From contig JAGNWJ010000001.1 in NCBI GenBank assembly GCA_017986065.1, forward strand, positions 56,147-113,546: a DNA stretch of 57,400 nucleotides, in the 5' to 3' direction. Position numbers and translations under genes: made by a program. Shown piece by piece: positions 24,816 through 33,937 of this stretch (position 1 is the first letter of the stretch; the number at the start of each line of letters is the position of its first letter). The notes under the pieces were generated by a model. The model was not told the origin of the DNA. It was given only the letters and a program-made list of their open reading frames with translations, and searched no databases. This DNA is from Rhizobacter sp. Lineage in GTDB: Bacteria; Pseudomonadota; Gammaproteobacteria; Burkholderiales; Burkholderiaceae_C.

Positions 24816-25390
24816 TGCTGCTGCTGCGCGTGTCGGCGGTGCTTCGCGACCGCTTCTCGCAACCAGCCCCAGGCCTCGCGCTCCTCGGGTCCCGCGGTCT
24901 TGTCGATAGCGATCTGCAGGTAGGCCATCTCGCTGTCGACCTTGGCCGCCGGGAGCATGCTCAGGCGGCTGACCAGAACGGCGCCTTCGACCACCGCCGC
25001 CTGCGCACGGTTGATCCCGATGTACGGCGCATGCACGCATGCGTGCTCGCGCGCCAGGTGCAGCACGGTTCGCTGCTCCTCGTCCTGTCGTGACACCAGC
25101 CGCAACTCGAGGTGACTCAGTGCACAAGCCAGTCGCACGCCAGGGATCCGCTCGGCTGGCAACGTGTCCCAGACCTTGCGTCCGGTCACGCTGCCCGCGA
25201 ACACCCTTGTATCGACAACGATGTTCAGTACTGCCCAGCCGGTTGCCACGATGTTGTCCAGCGTCGTCGAAGGACGGTAAGGCATCAGCACCACCTCGTC
25301 GCCCCGATAGCGTATGCCCATCGGCGCCACATGCGATGTGCCATCAGCCGACAACGTGGTCACCACGGTCTCGAAAATCACGTCATTCAT
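24812..25390 (-). CDS. DUF447-family protein of the C1 cluster
   Basis: A 192-residue protein of the DUF447 family, found in methanogens and H4MPT-using bacteria. It has a split-barrel flavin-reductase-like start (VIFETVVTTLSADGTSHVAPMGI) that suggests FMN binding. Its position between mfnB and the DHPS-like gene suggests cofactor synthesis or redox maintenance (inference); it may be one of the conserved orf genes of methylotroph C1 islands. It starts 2 bases after the DHPS-like stop. Confidence 0.82.
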   Translation of the reverse strand: MNDVIFETVVTTLSADGTSHVAPMGIRYRGDEVVLMPYRPSTTLDNIVATGWAVLNIVVDTRVFAGSVTGRKVWDTLPAERIPGVRLACALSHLELRLVSRQDEEQRTVLHLAREHACVHAPYIGINRAQAAVVEGAVLVSRLSMLPAAKVDSEMAYLQIAIDKTAGPEEREAWGWLREAVAKHRRHAQQQQ

Positions 25391-25392
25391 CG

Positions 25393-26859
25393 TCAGGTCC
25401 GCTCGCTGGTTTCGTCGGCTGGGTCGGCGGGCAGCTTGCCACGCATCTTCCCGGTCTGCATCGTCGTACCGGGCGCACACCAGCCGGCCAGATCGACGGG
25501 GGCACGCTCGACCGCGCAACCCCAGTCCAGGGGCTGGTCCTGGACGTAACGCTTGCCGAGTTGCAGCGCAGTCTCGGCATGCGCCAGCTCGACACCCATG
25601 TAGAAGGCGTGCGCTGCGTCGTCTTCCAGCTTGAGCTGCGGCCACAGCTCGAAAGCGCCCTGCCCCAGGCGCATTCCGTCGCGGTTGTAAACATGCAGTC
25701 CCTGGGGCGAAACCTGGATGCGGAAATTCGGGTCCCGCACCAGAGCGGCCGTCGCTGCGATCTCCTCGGGCGTGTCGGGAAACGGGTGCTTGGCATGCAC
25801 CGTCATCAGCGCGTCGTTCATGCCCTTGGGCAGCGTCTGGTGGCGCGCAGCCGCATGCATGATGCGGCGAGCCCAGTCGGCCTCGCGCACCGCACGCCGC
25901 GCATGTTGACTGACCTGTGTGGTCAGCACCGCGGCCACGTTGAGCTCGGCGCAGATGCCGAACAGCACCGCGTTGATGCCGCTGGTGTCGGCCTCGGTCA
26001 GCTCGGTCACGTTGCCCACGCCCATCATGATCGCGACGTCCGGGTAGCGCTCGCGCAGCCGGTGGTAGCGCACGATGGCTGCGGTCATGCCGAACGGGAT
26101 CGGATCGAGGATCGCGTCAGCCAGAAACGGTCTGCCCTTGTCCTGCATCAACTCGATCGCCTGGTACAGCGAATCCTCGTCGGTCGGCGTGCGGCTGATC
26201 AGGATCGGCGTCGACGGCACCTCGTCGGCCACCCACAACGTGTCGAGTGTCAGGCTCAACAGATAGTCCGCCCCGGCACGCCCGCCTCGCAGCAACTCGT
26301 CAGGGTTCAGCGAATCGACACTGACGGCAAACCCTTCGGCCTTCAGGGCGCGCACACTGTCCTCGAGGTGGTCGAACGGCGTGTCTGGCAGGGAACCCAG
26401 GTCTATGACGTTGGCACCATCGGCGGCCAGCGCGCGGGCACGCCCGACGATCTCATCGACACCGATGCGGTGAGCGTCGACGATCTCGGCAAAGATCGCG
26501 ACCTCGTACTCGGTCAGGTCGATCGGGAGGGCCGCACGGTTGAAGTAGCGCGGCAGGTCCTTCAGCTCTTCGGGCCCGCGCAGCACCGGCACGCCGTAAT
26601 GTCGCGCCAGCGCCTCGAGGTCACCTCGGCAGCGACCGGGCACGATGATCCTGTCGGCGGTGCGCTGAACTCCGTCCTCGCGCGACGTCACGACCGGCGC
26701 CGGAACCCGGCGGCTGATCAGATCGGCGGTCATCAACGATGCCACCTGCAGGCCGATCTCCCGCACCTCCCAGCTGAACGGCAGGGCCTCGATGCCGGAC
26801 AACAGGCGTTCGAGGCTCGGCTGCGCAAGTCGCCCGGTCAGGAAGACGACGTGTTCCAT
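25393..26859 (-). CDS. Dihydropteroate-synthase-like protein
   Basis: A 488-residue protein: an N-terminal domain of about 150 residues (MEHVVFLTGRLAQPSLE...) followed by a DHPS-like TIM barrel (GANVIDLGSLPDT, VSVDSLNPDELLRGG), then a C-terminal extension. It matches the archaeal DHPS-related group that replaces folate-type DHPS and is thought to join the pterin to the ribosylaminobenzene unit of H4MPT. It overlaps dmrB by 22 bases. The ATG at 26859 is chosen because it begins the conserved VVFLTGR strand. Confidence 0.85.
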   Translation of the reverse strand: MEHVVFLTGRLAQPSLERLLSGIEALPFSWEVREIGLQVASLMTADLISRRVPAPVVTSREDGVQRTADRIIVPGRCRGDLEALARHYGVPVLRGPEELKDLPRYFNRAALPIDLTEYEVAIFAEIVDAHRIGVDEIVGRARALAADGANVIDLGSLPDTPFDHLEDSVRALKAEGFAVSVDSLNPDELLRGGRAGADYLLSLTLDTLWVADEVPSTPILISRTPTDEDSLYQAIELMQDKGRPFLADAILDPIPFGMTAAIVRYHRLRERYPDVAIMMGVGNVTELTEADTSGINAVLFGICAELNVAAVLTTQVSQHARRAVREADWARRIMHAAARHQTLPKGMNDALMTVHAKHPFPDTPEEIAATAALVRDPNFRIQVSPQGLHVYNRDGMRLGQGAFELWPQLKLEDDAAHAFYMGVELAHAETALQLGKRYVQDQPLDWGCAVERAPVDLAGWCAPGTTMQTGKMRGKLPADPADETSERT

Positions 26860-27467
26860 GCCAGCGAAAGATGGGTCAACCGCGCATCGAGCCAGGCTTC
26901 GAGTTCGGCCGGGGTGGTCACGACATGGCAGTGGTCGATGCCGCGCAGGCGTTCGACGTTGTCGAGCTCGATGCGCCGCGGGCGCAGCGTGACCCAGTCG
27001 TGCGGCGACTTGGTCACGACCACCGGCTCGGTATCGCAGGCGAACACGACGCCCGGAATGCCGAGCTTGCCGGCCTGAGCGAACATGTTGGTCGGCAGCG
27101 AATCGCTGATACCGAAGGCGCATTTCGCCACCGTGTTGCTGGTTGCGGGCGCGACGATCACGGTGTGATACACGTCGTCGTAAAGCATGCCGACAGGCAC
27201 CGAGCTGGCCGTCTTGTCACGGAACACGCGGAACGTCGGCCGCAGATCCTCGATGCGAATCTGGTAGATCGGCAACACCTCTTCGGCCGCAGCCGACAGG
27301 AACAGATCGACCTGCGGCAGGCGCGCAGCGATTGCCATCGACTCCTCGAGAAAATGTCCCGAGCCGGTGAGGCACCAGGCGAAGCGCGAACGCGGGGTCG
27401 GATCGACGGGTACGGTGTCGCCGTCGGACAGCGGAGTTACCGGAGGGCGGTCATGGGCGAGCGTCAC
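26838..27467 (-). CDS. dmrB: Archaeal-type flavoprotein, dihydromethanopterin reductase DmrB-like
   Basis: A 209-residue flavoprotein. It has the FMN loop ITGSGHF-like segment (CLTGSGHFLEES), VAPATSNTVAKCAFGISDSLPTNMF, and a C-terminal FACDTEPVVVT. A Burkholderia homologue (DmrB) reduces dihydromethanopterin to H4MPT with FMN, which fits this cluster; the older name afpA describes the same family. It is the first gene of the minus-strand run dmrB to mfnB. Confidence 0.87.
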   Translation of the reverse strand: MTLAHDRPPVTPLSDGDTVPVDPTPRSRFAWCLTGSGHFLEESMAIAARLPQVDLFLSAAAEEVLPIYQIRIEDLRPTFRVFRDKTASSVPVGMLYDDVYHTVIVAPATSNTVAKCAFGISDSLPTNMFAQAGKLGIPGVVFACDTEPVVVTKSPHDWVTLRPRRIELDNVERLRGIDHCHVVTTPAELEAWLDARLTHLSLAWNTSSS

Positions 27468-27491
27468 GGATGCGGTTCGAGGCTGAGGCGG

Positions 27492-29531
27492 TCAGGGATG
27501 CGAAATGTCGATGTGCAGCTTGCGCAGCTTGCGATAGAGCGTGTTGCGGCTGATGTCGAGTGCCTTGGCCACGTTGCTGAGATTCCAGCGGTGCTGCTCC
27601 AGCAACTGCATCAGCATCATTCTTTCGCTGGCCTGGATGGCATTGAGCTTCGGCTCCACCGGCGCCGCCGAGGATGCCGCCGCTGCAGGACCGGGTTCGC
27701 CATCGACTTGGGCCGACGACGCACGAGCGCCCGACACCGATGGTGAGGCCACCAGCGACGGCAGGTGCTCCGGCCCGATCGCCGCACCGTCGGCAAGCGC
27801 TGCGGCGCTGCGCAGCACGTGGCGCAACTGCCGCACATTGCCGGGCCAGGGATGGGCCATCAGCAGTTGCTCGGCTTCCCGACTGATCGACGCATGAGAC
27901 CCCGCCTCCGAGGCCAGCACACTGCGGATCAGCTCCCGCTTGTCGCTGCGATCGCGCATCGCCGGAAGCTCCAGTTCGATGCCGGCCAGGCGGTAGTAGA
28001 GGTCTTCCCGGAAGCGCCCTTCGCGCACCAGCGTCGGCAGGTGTCGGTGACTCGCGCTGAGCAACTGGAAGTCGACGTCGTGCATCTCCTCGCCACCCAG
28101 CGGGGTGACCTGGCGCTCGTCGAGCACGCGCAGCAGCCGCGCCTGCAGCTCGAGCGGCATGTCACCGATCTCGTCAAGGAACAACGTGCCTCCATCGGCC
28201 TGCAGGATCTTGCCGCGGCGCCCGGTCCGCTGCGCGCCGGTGAAGGCACCCGCGCGGTAGCCGAACAACTCGGACTCGATCAGGCTTTCGGGGAGACTGG
28301 CGCAATTGATCGCAACGAAGGCGCCCGTCGCGTGCGGGCTCCCGTCATGGATGGCCCGCGCAAAGACTTCCTTGCCGGATCCCGTCTCTCCGCACAGCAG
28401 GACAGGCGTGCCGCGCGCGATGACCCGGCGAGCGGTCTTCAGGTGAGCCACCAGACGATCATCCTTGAAGGTGGCATCGACCGAAGGACTGGCCGCGCGC
28501 GACGCGGCTGGCCGCATCGCCGACCGCCCGGTCGTGATCGTCGAGACCGCTGCGCCGGGCATCTCGCCCATCGGCAGCGGAAACGGGGCGGCCATCGCGC
28601 CGCCAGCCGGCCGCCGCGCGACGGCAAAGAACCGGTTCGACGCATTGGCGCGAAAGGTCACCACCGGATGGAAGGATGACGTGGCGCTGCGCTGCAGGAG
28701 TTCGCCGAGCGAGGTCTGGAAGACGTCGTCGATGCGCCTCGACCGGATGTCGTCGACCGTCTGCACGCCCAGCTGAAACAGGGCGCTGCGGTTGGCGGCA
28801 ACGATGCGGCCGTCCGCGGCCACGGCCAGCTTGCCTTCATGCAGCGTGTACACGAACTCCGGTCGGCTGTGGAAGTGCATCGGGTGCGCAAGCGGGAAGC
28901 GCTGGTCGATCAGACGGTTCTCGATCATCCGCGCCGTCATGCCCAGCAGCACCAGCAAATGCTGCTGCATCAGCGTCGAACGACTGGTCACATCGAGCAC
29001 GGCTGCCAGTTCCCCCGAAGGGTCGAAAACGGGAACCGCCGAGCAGGTGAGCTGGGTGAACTGCGTGTAGAAATGATCCTCGCGCTGCACGGCCACAGGA
29101 CTCGCCGAGGCCAGGCAGGTGCCCATTCCGTTGGTGCCGGCTGCGGTTTCGCTCCAGACCGCACCCGGGCGCAGCCCCAACGGGGCCACATCGGCGGCGA
29201 AGGCTGGAGCCGCGACCATGTGCACGATGACGCCATCGGTGTCGGTCAACACGACAGCGGCCTCGGAATCTGCGAGTTGTTCGAACAAGGTCGACATCTC
29301 GTGGCGGGCGCATTCGATCACGTCACCGATGCGCTCGCGACGCTCCTGCAGCGCGCTGCGGGCTATCACCGTCGGCTCGTGCGGCTGGTCAGGATGAAGG
29401 CGGTAGTCGTGGACGCAGCGTCCCCATGAGCGGGTGACGATATCGTTGGTGGCCACGCTTCGCTCGCCGCGACGCAGCGCGTCGAGGATGCGCTCGGCGT
29501 GATGCTCTGCGTTCTGCAGACTCAATGACAT
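27492..29531 (-). CDS. Sigma-54-dependent activator (AcoR-like, GAF-AAA+-Fis)
   Basis: A 679-residue regulator. The N-terminal half has a GAF-like domain (AAVVLTDTDGVIVHMV, GTNGMGTCLA) and a PAS-like segment near 265-320. The AAA+ domain has GETGSGKE (Walker A), GAFTGA (sigma-54 contact) and GGTLFLDEIGDM (Walker B). The C-terminus is a Fis-type HTH (LSNVAKALDISRNTLYRKLRKL). It is divergent from folB, whose upstream region has a good sigma-54 promoter, so it may control the C1 island. The effector could be formaldehyde, an alcohol or another metabolite; it cannot be read here. Confidence 0.88.
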   Translation of the reverse strand: MSLSLQNAEHHAERILDALRRGERSVATNDIVTRSWGRCVHDYRLHPDQPHEPTVIARSALQERRERIGDVIECARHEMSTLFEQLADSEAAVVLTDTDGVIVHMVAAPAFAADVAPLGLRPGAVWSETAAGTNGMGTCLASASPVAVQREDHFYTQFTQLTCSAVPVFDPSGELAAVLDVTSRSTLMQQHLLVLLGMTARMIENRLIDQRFPLAHPMHFHSRPEFVYTLHEGKLAVAADGRIVAANRSALFQLGVQTVDDIRSRRIDDVFQTSLGELLQRSATSSFHPVVTFRANASNRFFAVARRPAGGAMAAPFPLPMGEMPGAAVSTITTGRSAMRPAASRAASPSVDATFKDDRLVAHLKTARRVIARGTPVLLCGETGSGKEVFARAIHDGSPHATGAFVAINCASLPESLIESELFGYRAGAFTGAQRTGRRGKILQADGGTLFLDEIGDMPLELQARLLRVLDERQVTPLGGEEMHDVDFQLLSASHRHLPTLVREGRFREDLYYRLAGIELELPAMRDRSDKRELIRSVLASEAGSHASISREAEQLLMAHPWPGNVRQLRHVLRSAAALADGAAIGPEHLPSLVASPSVSGARASSAQVDGEPGPAAAASSAAPVEPKLNAIQASERMMLMQLLEQHRWNLSNVAKALDISRNTLYRKLRKLHIDISHP

Positions 29532-29659
29532 GAACGGCTCCTGGGCTTTTCTTCGCAACGCGAGTGGCCCCAGGTCGATGGGAGCCTCTGGCGCCTGCTT
29601 GTGCTTGTCGAATCGTGGCTGGCTGTCTTCCGGCGCATCGGGCCACATGCGACTGCCCG

Positions 29660-29675
29660 TGGCTCGATGCTTGCA
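29660..29675 (+). promoter_or_regulatory. Sigma-54 promoter driving folB
   Basis: TGGCTCGATGCTTGCA matches the -24/-12 consensus TGGCACGRNNNTTGCW at all but one position with exact spacing. It points rightward to folB (start 29745) and lies beside the divergent sigma-54 activator gene. Confidence 0.7.
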
Positions 29676-29681
29676 GCGCGT

Positions 29682-29720
29682 GTGTCAATATCGCATTGTC
29701 GCGGCAGTTTTGATACAGAC
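29682..29720. promoter_or_regulatory. Imperfect inverted repeat TGT-N3-TATC ... GATA-N3-ACA
   Basis: TGTCAATATC and GATACAGACA form an inverted repeat (TGTNNNTATC arms match) with about 18 bases between. It overlaps the expected transcript start of the sigma-54 promoter, so it could be an operator or an activator site for the divergent gene. Weak on its own. Confidence 0.3.
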
Positions 29721-29744
29721 AAAGTACACGCCTTGGAGAACCTC

Positions 29745-30266
29745 TTGACCACCCGACCCGACCCCGGCTTTCCATCTGCACTGGCTGCCGCAGCGGTGCC
29801 AGGTGCCCGTCGCGTGGCGGCCGCCGACGCAACGCAGACCATGGACGTGATCTTCATCGAAGGGTTCACGGGTCAGACCGTCATCGGCATCCATGACTCC
29901 GAACTGCACCGACCACAAACCATCGTCGTCGACCTGCACGCCGGGTTGCCTCGATCCAAGGCCTGTGACACCGACCAGATCGCCGACACCATCGACTACG
30001 GCGTGGTCCGCGAACGGCTGCAGGTGCTTTATCGCGATCACAAGCTGACCCTGCTCGAATCATTCGCGGAAACCATCGCGGACATGCTGATCATCGATTT
30101 CGGGGCAGCGTGGGTGCGGGTCAAGGTGGTCAAGCCCAGGAAATTCGACGATGTGGCCGCCGTCGGTGTGGTGATCGAACGTTCGGCGGCGGCGCTGCCC
30201 GAGACACCCCGTGCGGCGGGTGTCTTGCGCCTGATCGGCGCAGGAATGGTGCCTGGGGGCAATTGA
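29745..30266 (+). CDS. folB: Dihydroneopterin aldolase (FolB-like) of the C1 cluster
   Basis: A FolB-fold protein: VIFIEGFTGQTVIGIHDSELHRPQTIVVDL (catalytic Glu), TIDYGVVRERL (Tyr) and VRVKVVKPRKF (catalytic Lys). It splits dihydroneopterin to hydroxymethyl-dihydropterin, shared by folate and H4MPT synthesis. I start at TTG (29745), six bases after GGAG, giving 173 residues; the first ATG (29841) has no ribosome-binding site but begins exactly at the conserved MDVIFIEG, giving 141 residues. The start is therefore uncertain. Confidence 0.82.
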   Translation: MTTRPDPGFPSALAAAAVPGARRVAAADATQTMDVIFIEGFTGQTVIGIHDSELHRPQTIVVDLHAGLPRSKACDTDQIADTIDYGVVRERLQVLYRDHKLTLLESFAETIADMLIIDFGAAWVRVKVVKPRKFDDVAAVGVVIERSAAALPETPRAAGVLRLIGAGMVPGGN

Positions 30267-30300
30267 CCGCGGGAGGGACCGGCTTGCGTCCCGCCAACAA

Positions 30301-30330
30301 AAAAGCCGATCGATGTTCCGATCGGCTTTT
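30301..30330. terminator. Bidirectional intrinsic terminator between folB and fae
   Basis: AAAAGCCGATCG (30301-30312) and CGATCGGCTTTT (30319-30330) form a perfect 12-bp stem with a 6-base loop, with A and T runs at the two ends. It serves the convergent folB and fae transcripts. Confidence 0.92.
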
Positions 30331-30371
30331 CTGATCGATTTCTGCGGCCTTGTGGGCCGCGGAAAGCGAAC

Positions 30372-30881
30372 TCAGTTTGCAGCGAATGGGTGCGGCGAGG
30401 AACCCTTCTTGGCGACGACTTCAGCAGCGGTCGGCAGGCCGTTGACGGCGCGCTTGATCGACTCGCGGACAGCCTGGTAGTTGTAGTCCTGGATCTTCTT
30501 GTCGTCTTCGGCCAGCCAGTGAATGAAGACACCGACGCTGATGAACAGGTTGTCGGCTTCGTCGAGCGGAATCGTCCCGTCTTCGACCGAGTCCGCCACG
30601 GCCATCGCGACGCCGCGCTGGGCTGGGCCGAACATCTGCACGGCTTGCTTGGCACCCTTGATGGTGACCTTGTTGAACATCACCGTGGCAGGCTTGGTCA
30701 GCAGGTTCGGCGCGACGACAGCCAGCAACGACGTGAATCCGTCCTTGTTGTTGACCAACGCGTTCGCGAACGCGGTTTCAGCGGCGCTGCCGCGTGGGCC
30801 GATGATCAGGTCGATGTGTGCCACTTCGTTGCCGTCGCCGACGAGCGATTCGCCAACCATCAAGCGGTCGATTTTTGCCAT
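30372..30881 (-). CDS. fae: Formaldehyde-activating enzyme (canonical)
   Basis: A 169-residue protein that matches Fae throughout: [18 protein letters not shown] with the catalytic His, [27 protein letters not shown], and the C-terminal HPFAAN. It condenses formaldehyde with H4MPT to methylene-H4MPT. AGGAGCT is the ribosome-binding site. The 138-base gap upstream allows its own promoter in addition to read-through from the long operon; a TGGCAC box there is discussed separately. The start is certain. Confidence 0.96.
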   Translation of the reverse strand: MAKIDRLMVGESLVGDGNEVAHIDLIIGPRGSAAETAFANALVNNKDGFTSLLAVVAPNLLTKPATVMFNKVTIKGAKQAVQMFGPAQRGVAMAVADSVEDGTIPLDEADNLFISVGVFIHWLAEDDKKIQDYNYQAVRESIKRAVNGLPTAAEVVAKKGSSPHPFAAN

Positions 30882-31019
30882 GATTTTTCTAGCTCCTGTC
30901 TGGGATGAAGAGGTCTTGTCTCACGGACTGGTGCTCCAGCCGGTCAAAGACAGTATCACGATCCGTGCCACTGGAAAACCCACCAGAACCCGGGAGCTAA
31001 CCTGCACGCTGTTGCCGAT

Positions 31020-31955
31020 TTAGTCGCGCGATGGCGGCTGCGTGATCAGCGCCAGAAGCATCGATGCGACCGTCAAATCGGCCGTGGTCCCGGGGTTGAG
31101 GCCTTCGGACTTCAGGGATTCGTCCCATTCGACGAATACCGGATCCAGCTCGAGCCCCGGGTCGGCTGTGGTCAGTCGGGGGTCGACGGCCCAGCGCGCC
31201 GCAGTCACCATGACAGTCTGTGCCGGTCCTGCCCCGCGTTTTCGAACAATGTGTGAATCTGGCGCGTGGCTCAGCAACGCGAGATAGCAGCGCAGGACCG
31301 CTCGACGCGTCGGGGGCACCGGCAGCGCCACGTCAACAACGGCTGACCGATGCGCGGCTTGCGCTTCGGTCAGGCGAAAGTCATCGCCCAGGGCGGCAAC
31401 CCCGATGTCGAACAGCGCGCCATATCCGTCCCGATACAGCAGCCCGATCCGGTCCCGATGGGCGGCCAGCGCCATCGCCGCACGCAGCGTGACCGTCGGT
31501 TCCGCGCGTACGTCTTCGCGTGGGGCGCTGCCAAGACCACCGGGGTTGGCCCGCGCAATGGCACGGTATGCAGCACGCGCGTCGGTCTCGTCGAGATCGG
31601 CCAGCACCGCTTCGATGGCCAACCTCATTTCCGGCTCGGAGGCGGCGCGCGGAAAACGTTCCACCGCTGCCGCCACAGGGGCACAGAGCAGCACGATGCC
31701 AAGATTGGTGTTGCAACCAGCCACCGCCCAGGTCGCTGCAATCGCCGCTTCGATGCGCTCGCCGACGCGGGCACCACGCGCGAACAGCGCTGCAGCCGAA
31801 GCACGACCGCTGTCGATGAACTGCCGCGCCTGCATGCCGTGACCGGGCGAGTCGATGCTCACGTTGCCGGGCTTGCGAACCGCGATATCGAGTTCGCACG
31901 CTCGCAGGTAGGCGGCCCGGGCGCGGTCGATCGCGCCCCCGGTGTCGGAACTCAC
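31020..31955 (-). CDS. CitG/MdcB-like (triphosphoribosyl-dephospho-CoA synthase-related) protein
   Basis: A 311-residue, mostly helical protein with VRKPGNVSIDSPGHGM, a signature of the CitG family that attaches a triphosphoribosyl group to dephospho-CoA. Here it lies between an ATP-grasp ligase and fae in an H4MPT operon, where a ribose-transfer step in cofactor synthesis is possible, but this is inference. The GTG start overlaps the upstream stop (GTGA). Confidence 0.82.
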   Translation of the reverse strand: MSSDTGGAIDRARAAYLRACELDIAVRKPGNVSIDSPGHGMQARQFIDSGRASAAALFARGARVGERIEAAIAATWAVAGCNTNLGIVLLCAPVAAAVERFPRAASEPEMRLAIEAVLADLDETDARAAYRAIARANPGGLGSAPREDVRAEPTVTLRAAMALAAHRDRIGLLYRDGYGALFDIGVAALGDDFRLTEAQAAHRSAVVDVALPVPPTRRAVLRCYLALLSHAPDSHIVRKRGAGPAQTVMVTAARWAVDPRLTTADPGLELDPVFVEWDESLKSEGLNPGTTADLTVASMLLALITQPPSRD

Positions 31956-32929
31956 GCGCGGCGAACTTCCGGCGCGACGCATGGACCCACGCCGGAGCGA
32001 GCCGCCGCACCGGCGCACTTGCGATCCAGCAGGTCGTCGATCAGGGCAGCGGCAATGTTGAAATCCGTGACTCGCTGCAGGCCGTGCCAGGCAGCGACGC
32101 CGTTGACCTCGATCACCTGCATGTCGGACTCGTCGGGGTCGTTGTCATCGCAGCGCACCGGCACGATATCGATGCCGGCGTAATCCAGAGCGAGCGCGGC
32201 CGCTGCGCGCTCTGCCAGCGCGGCCAGCGGCCGGGTCATGGCCTGCGGTTCACAGCGCGCGCCCTGTGCGACGTTGTGGATCCAGTGCCGGCTGACACGG
32301 CGCATGGCGGTGATCGCGCGACCGCCGACGACCAGCACGCGCCAATCGAAGCCGGGTTCGCAGACCGGTGGCACGAAGCGCTGCAGGTAAGCCATCGAGC
32401 CATAGGACTTGTCGAGCGGCGGCAGCGGGTGGTGTATCCCGTCGACCTCGCCCACCAGTTGGAGGCCCTTGCCCTGCGAGCCGAACAGCGGCTTGAGGAC
32501 GAGGGCGTGGCCGGCCGCGCCTTCGCGGATCGCGATGCGCTGTGCCTGCGCAGCCGACTCGGTGGCCCAGGTCGGCGGAGTCGGGATGCCGGCAGCATGC
32601 AGCAGAAGACTGGTCATGGCCTTGTCGACGCTGCGCTCGATGGCGCGGGCGTCGTTGTAGACCGGCACCCCGAGTTCGCGCAACGCGTGCAGCACACCCA
32701 GCCGCTTCGTCACTTGCTCGAAAGTGCCTCCGGCAATGCCTCGCACGAGGGCCGCGTCGGGCAGCTCGCGGCCATAGCCGGGGATCGCCAGCCCGTGCCA
32801 TGCGGCAGTGGTGTCGATGCGGCAATCGGCCAGATCCACACACCGCCCGACCGCACCGCGAGACCGCAGGGCGGTCTGAAGCTGCCGCGTGTGCCAGCCG
32901 GTCTCGTCGGTCAGGATGGCAACGCGCAT
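31952..32929 (-). CDS. RimK-like ATP-grasp ligase
   Basis: A 325-residue ATP-grasp protein: DKAMTSLLLHAAGIPTPPT, ALVLKPLFGSQGKGLQLV (ATP loop), and QVIEVNGVAAWHGLQ (Mg2+ Asn/Glu). RimK relatives add glutamate to proteins or cofactors (for example MptN on H4MPT, CofF on F420). Methylofuran of methylotrophs carries a long polyglutamate chain, so glutamylation of methylofuran or of a pterin is plausible (inference). It lies 3 bases after mch. Confidence 0.85.
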   Translation of the reverse strand: MRVAILTDETGWHTRQLQTALRSRGAVGRCVDLADCRIDTTAAWHGLAIPGYGRELPDAALVRGIAGGTFEQVTKRLGVLHALRELGVPVYNDARAIERSVDKAMTSLLLHAAGIPTPPTWATESAAQAQRIAIREGAAGHALVLKPLFGSQGKGLQLVGEVDGIHHPLPPLDKSYGSMAYLQRFVPPVCEPGFDWRVLVVGGRAITAMRRVSRHWIHNVAQGARCEPQAMTRPLAALAERAAAALALDYAGIDIVPVRCDDNDPDESDMQVIEVNGVAAWHGLQRVTDFNIAAALIDDLLDRKCAGAAARSGVGPCVAPEVRRA

Positions 32930-32932
32930 GGC

Positions 32933-33937
32933 TCAGGCCTGTTGAAGCCAGAGCTTCTGGAGCAACGGCATGTTCAACGCGCCGGCATGCCAGGTGTTGC
33001 CGCTATCCACGTTGCTGACCCAGACTTCGGCCGGTGCGAACAGCGCGCCGTCGATCTTGTAGAAGTCGTAGCCCGCTTCCTTGAAGATGTCGGCAAAGCC
33101 ACGCCCGTAGTCACGCGAGTTCGACGACGGCAGGCGCAGCGCCAGGTCGCGCGCAGCCGCATCGTCACCGCGCACGCTCAGGTGCACCCGACCACCATAG
33201 AGGATCGCGTCGTTGGTGCGACCCATCGCCACCACCCCGTCGGGGCTCGGCGAGGGCAGCGGCGCGGACGCCAGGCCATCGACGACGTTGCCGAGCGCAA
33301 AGCCGAGTTCGTGCGCCTTGTGCAGCGCCACCTCGAGCACCCTCGCCACCACCTGGGTGCCGCCAGCCCAGCTGGTGGTCGGAGTCAGGATCAGCGTCAG
33401 GCCGGCCGGCTTCAGCCCGCAGTCGTTCAGCACCTTGTCGATGACGATCTTCGGCGGCAAGCGGTCGACTTCGAGCACCAGCACGCCGGACTCGGCCCGG
33501 TCGCGGTAACCCAGCTCGGCGAACAGCGCCTCCTTGCCAGCCAGCGCACGCGCGGGACCGGAACCCAGCGAGAAGAATTTCCTGCCACCGGTCTCTTCCT
33601 TCGTGGCAGCCAGGCTCCAGCCCGCGTACTGGCTGCCCAGGCACGACAGCACCGGCTGTGCGCTGCGCACCTGGACCCAGGTCGGCCAGCCGTCGTCCAC
33701 ACCGGTGCGCAAGGTGACGTCACCGAGCCCGCCCATGCAGATCTCGCCGATCAGCAGGCCGGCGGCGATGCTGCTGCGGGCCTCGATGCCGGCATCGACG
33801 ATGCACACGCCGGTCGGATCCTCGATCGCCTTGACGTTGAGCGATTCGGCTTCGTTCAACAGGCGCTGCACACGCGATTGCGTGAGGGCATTGACGCTCA
33901 GGTGCGTGTCCGCCAGCGGCGGCAGGGTGTCGGTCAT
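32933..33937 (-). CDS. mch: Methenyl-H4MPT cyclohydrolase
   Basis: A 334-residue protein matching Mch throughout: VNALTQSRVQRLLNEAESLNV near the start, GLLIGEICMGGLGDV, SLGSGPARALAGKE, TPTTSWAGGTQVVARVLEVALHKAHELGF, and FYKIDGALFAPAEVWVSN. It converts methenyl-H4MPT to formyl-H4MPT. The ATG overlaps the stop of the upstream ATP-grasp gene (ATGA). Confidence 0.96.
   Translation of the reverse strand: MTDTLPPLADTHLSVNALTQSRVQRLLNEAESLNVKAIEDPTGVCIVDAGIEARSSIAAGLLIGEICMGGLGDVTLRTGVDDGWPTWVQVRSAQPVLSCLGSQYAGWSLAATKEETGGRKFFSLGSGPARALAGKEALFAELGYRDRAESGVLVLEVDRLPPKIVIDKVLNDCGLKPAGLTLILTPTTSWAGGTQVVARVLEVALHKAHELGFALGNVVDGLASAPLPSPSPDGVVAMGRTNDAILYGGRVHLSVRGDDAAARDLALRLPSSNSRDYGRGFADIFKEAGYDFYKIDGALFAPAEVWVSNVDSGNTWHAGALNMPLLQKLWLQQA

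Noticed and set aside
25039..27078. 679-codon plus-strand open frame opposite the DUF447, DHPS-like and dmrB genes
   Set aside because: It is a shadow frame of high-GC coding DNA; its translation is low-complexity Arg/Gly/His-rich text with no family resemblance, and the minus-strand genes are clear.
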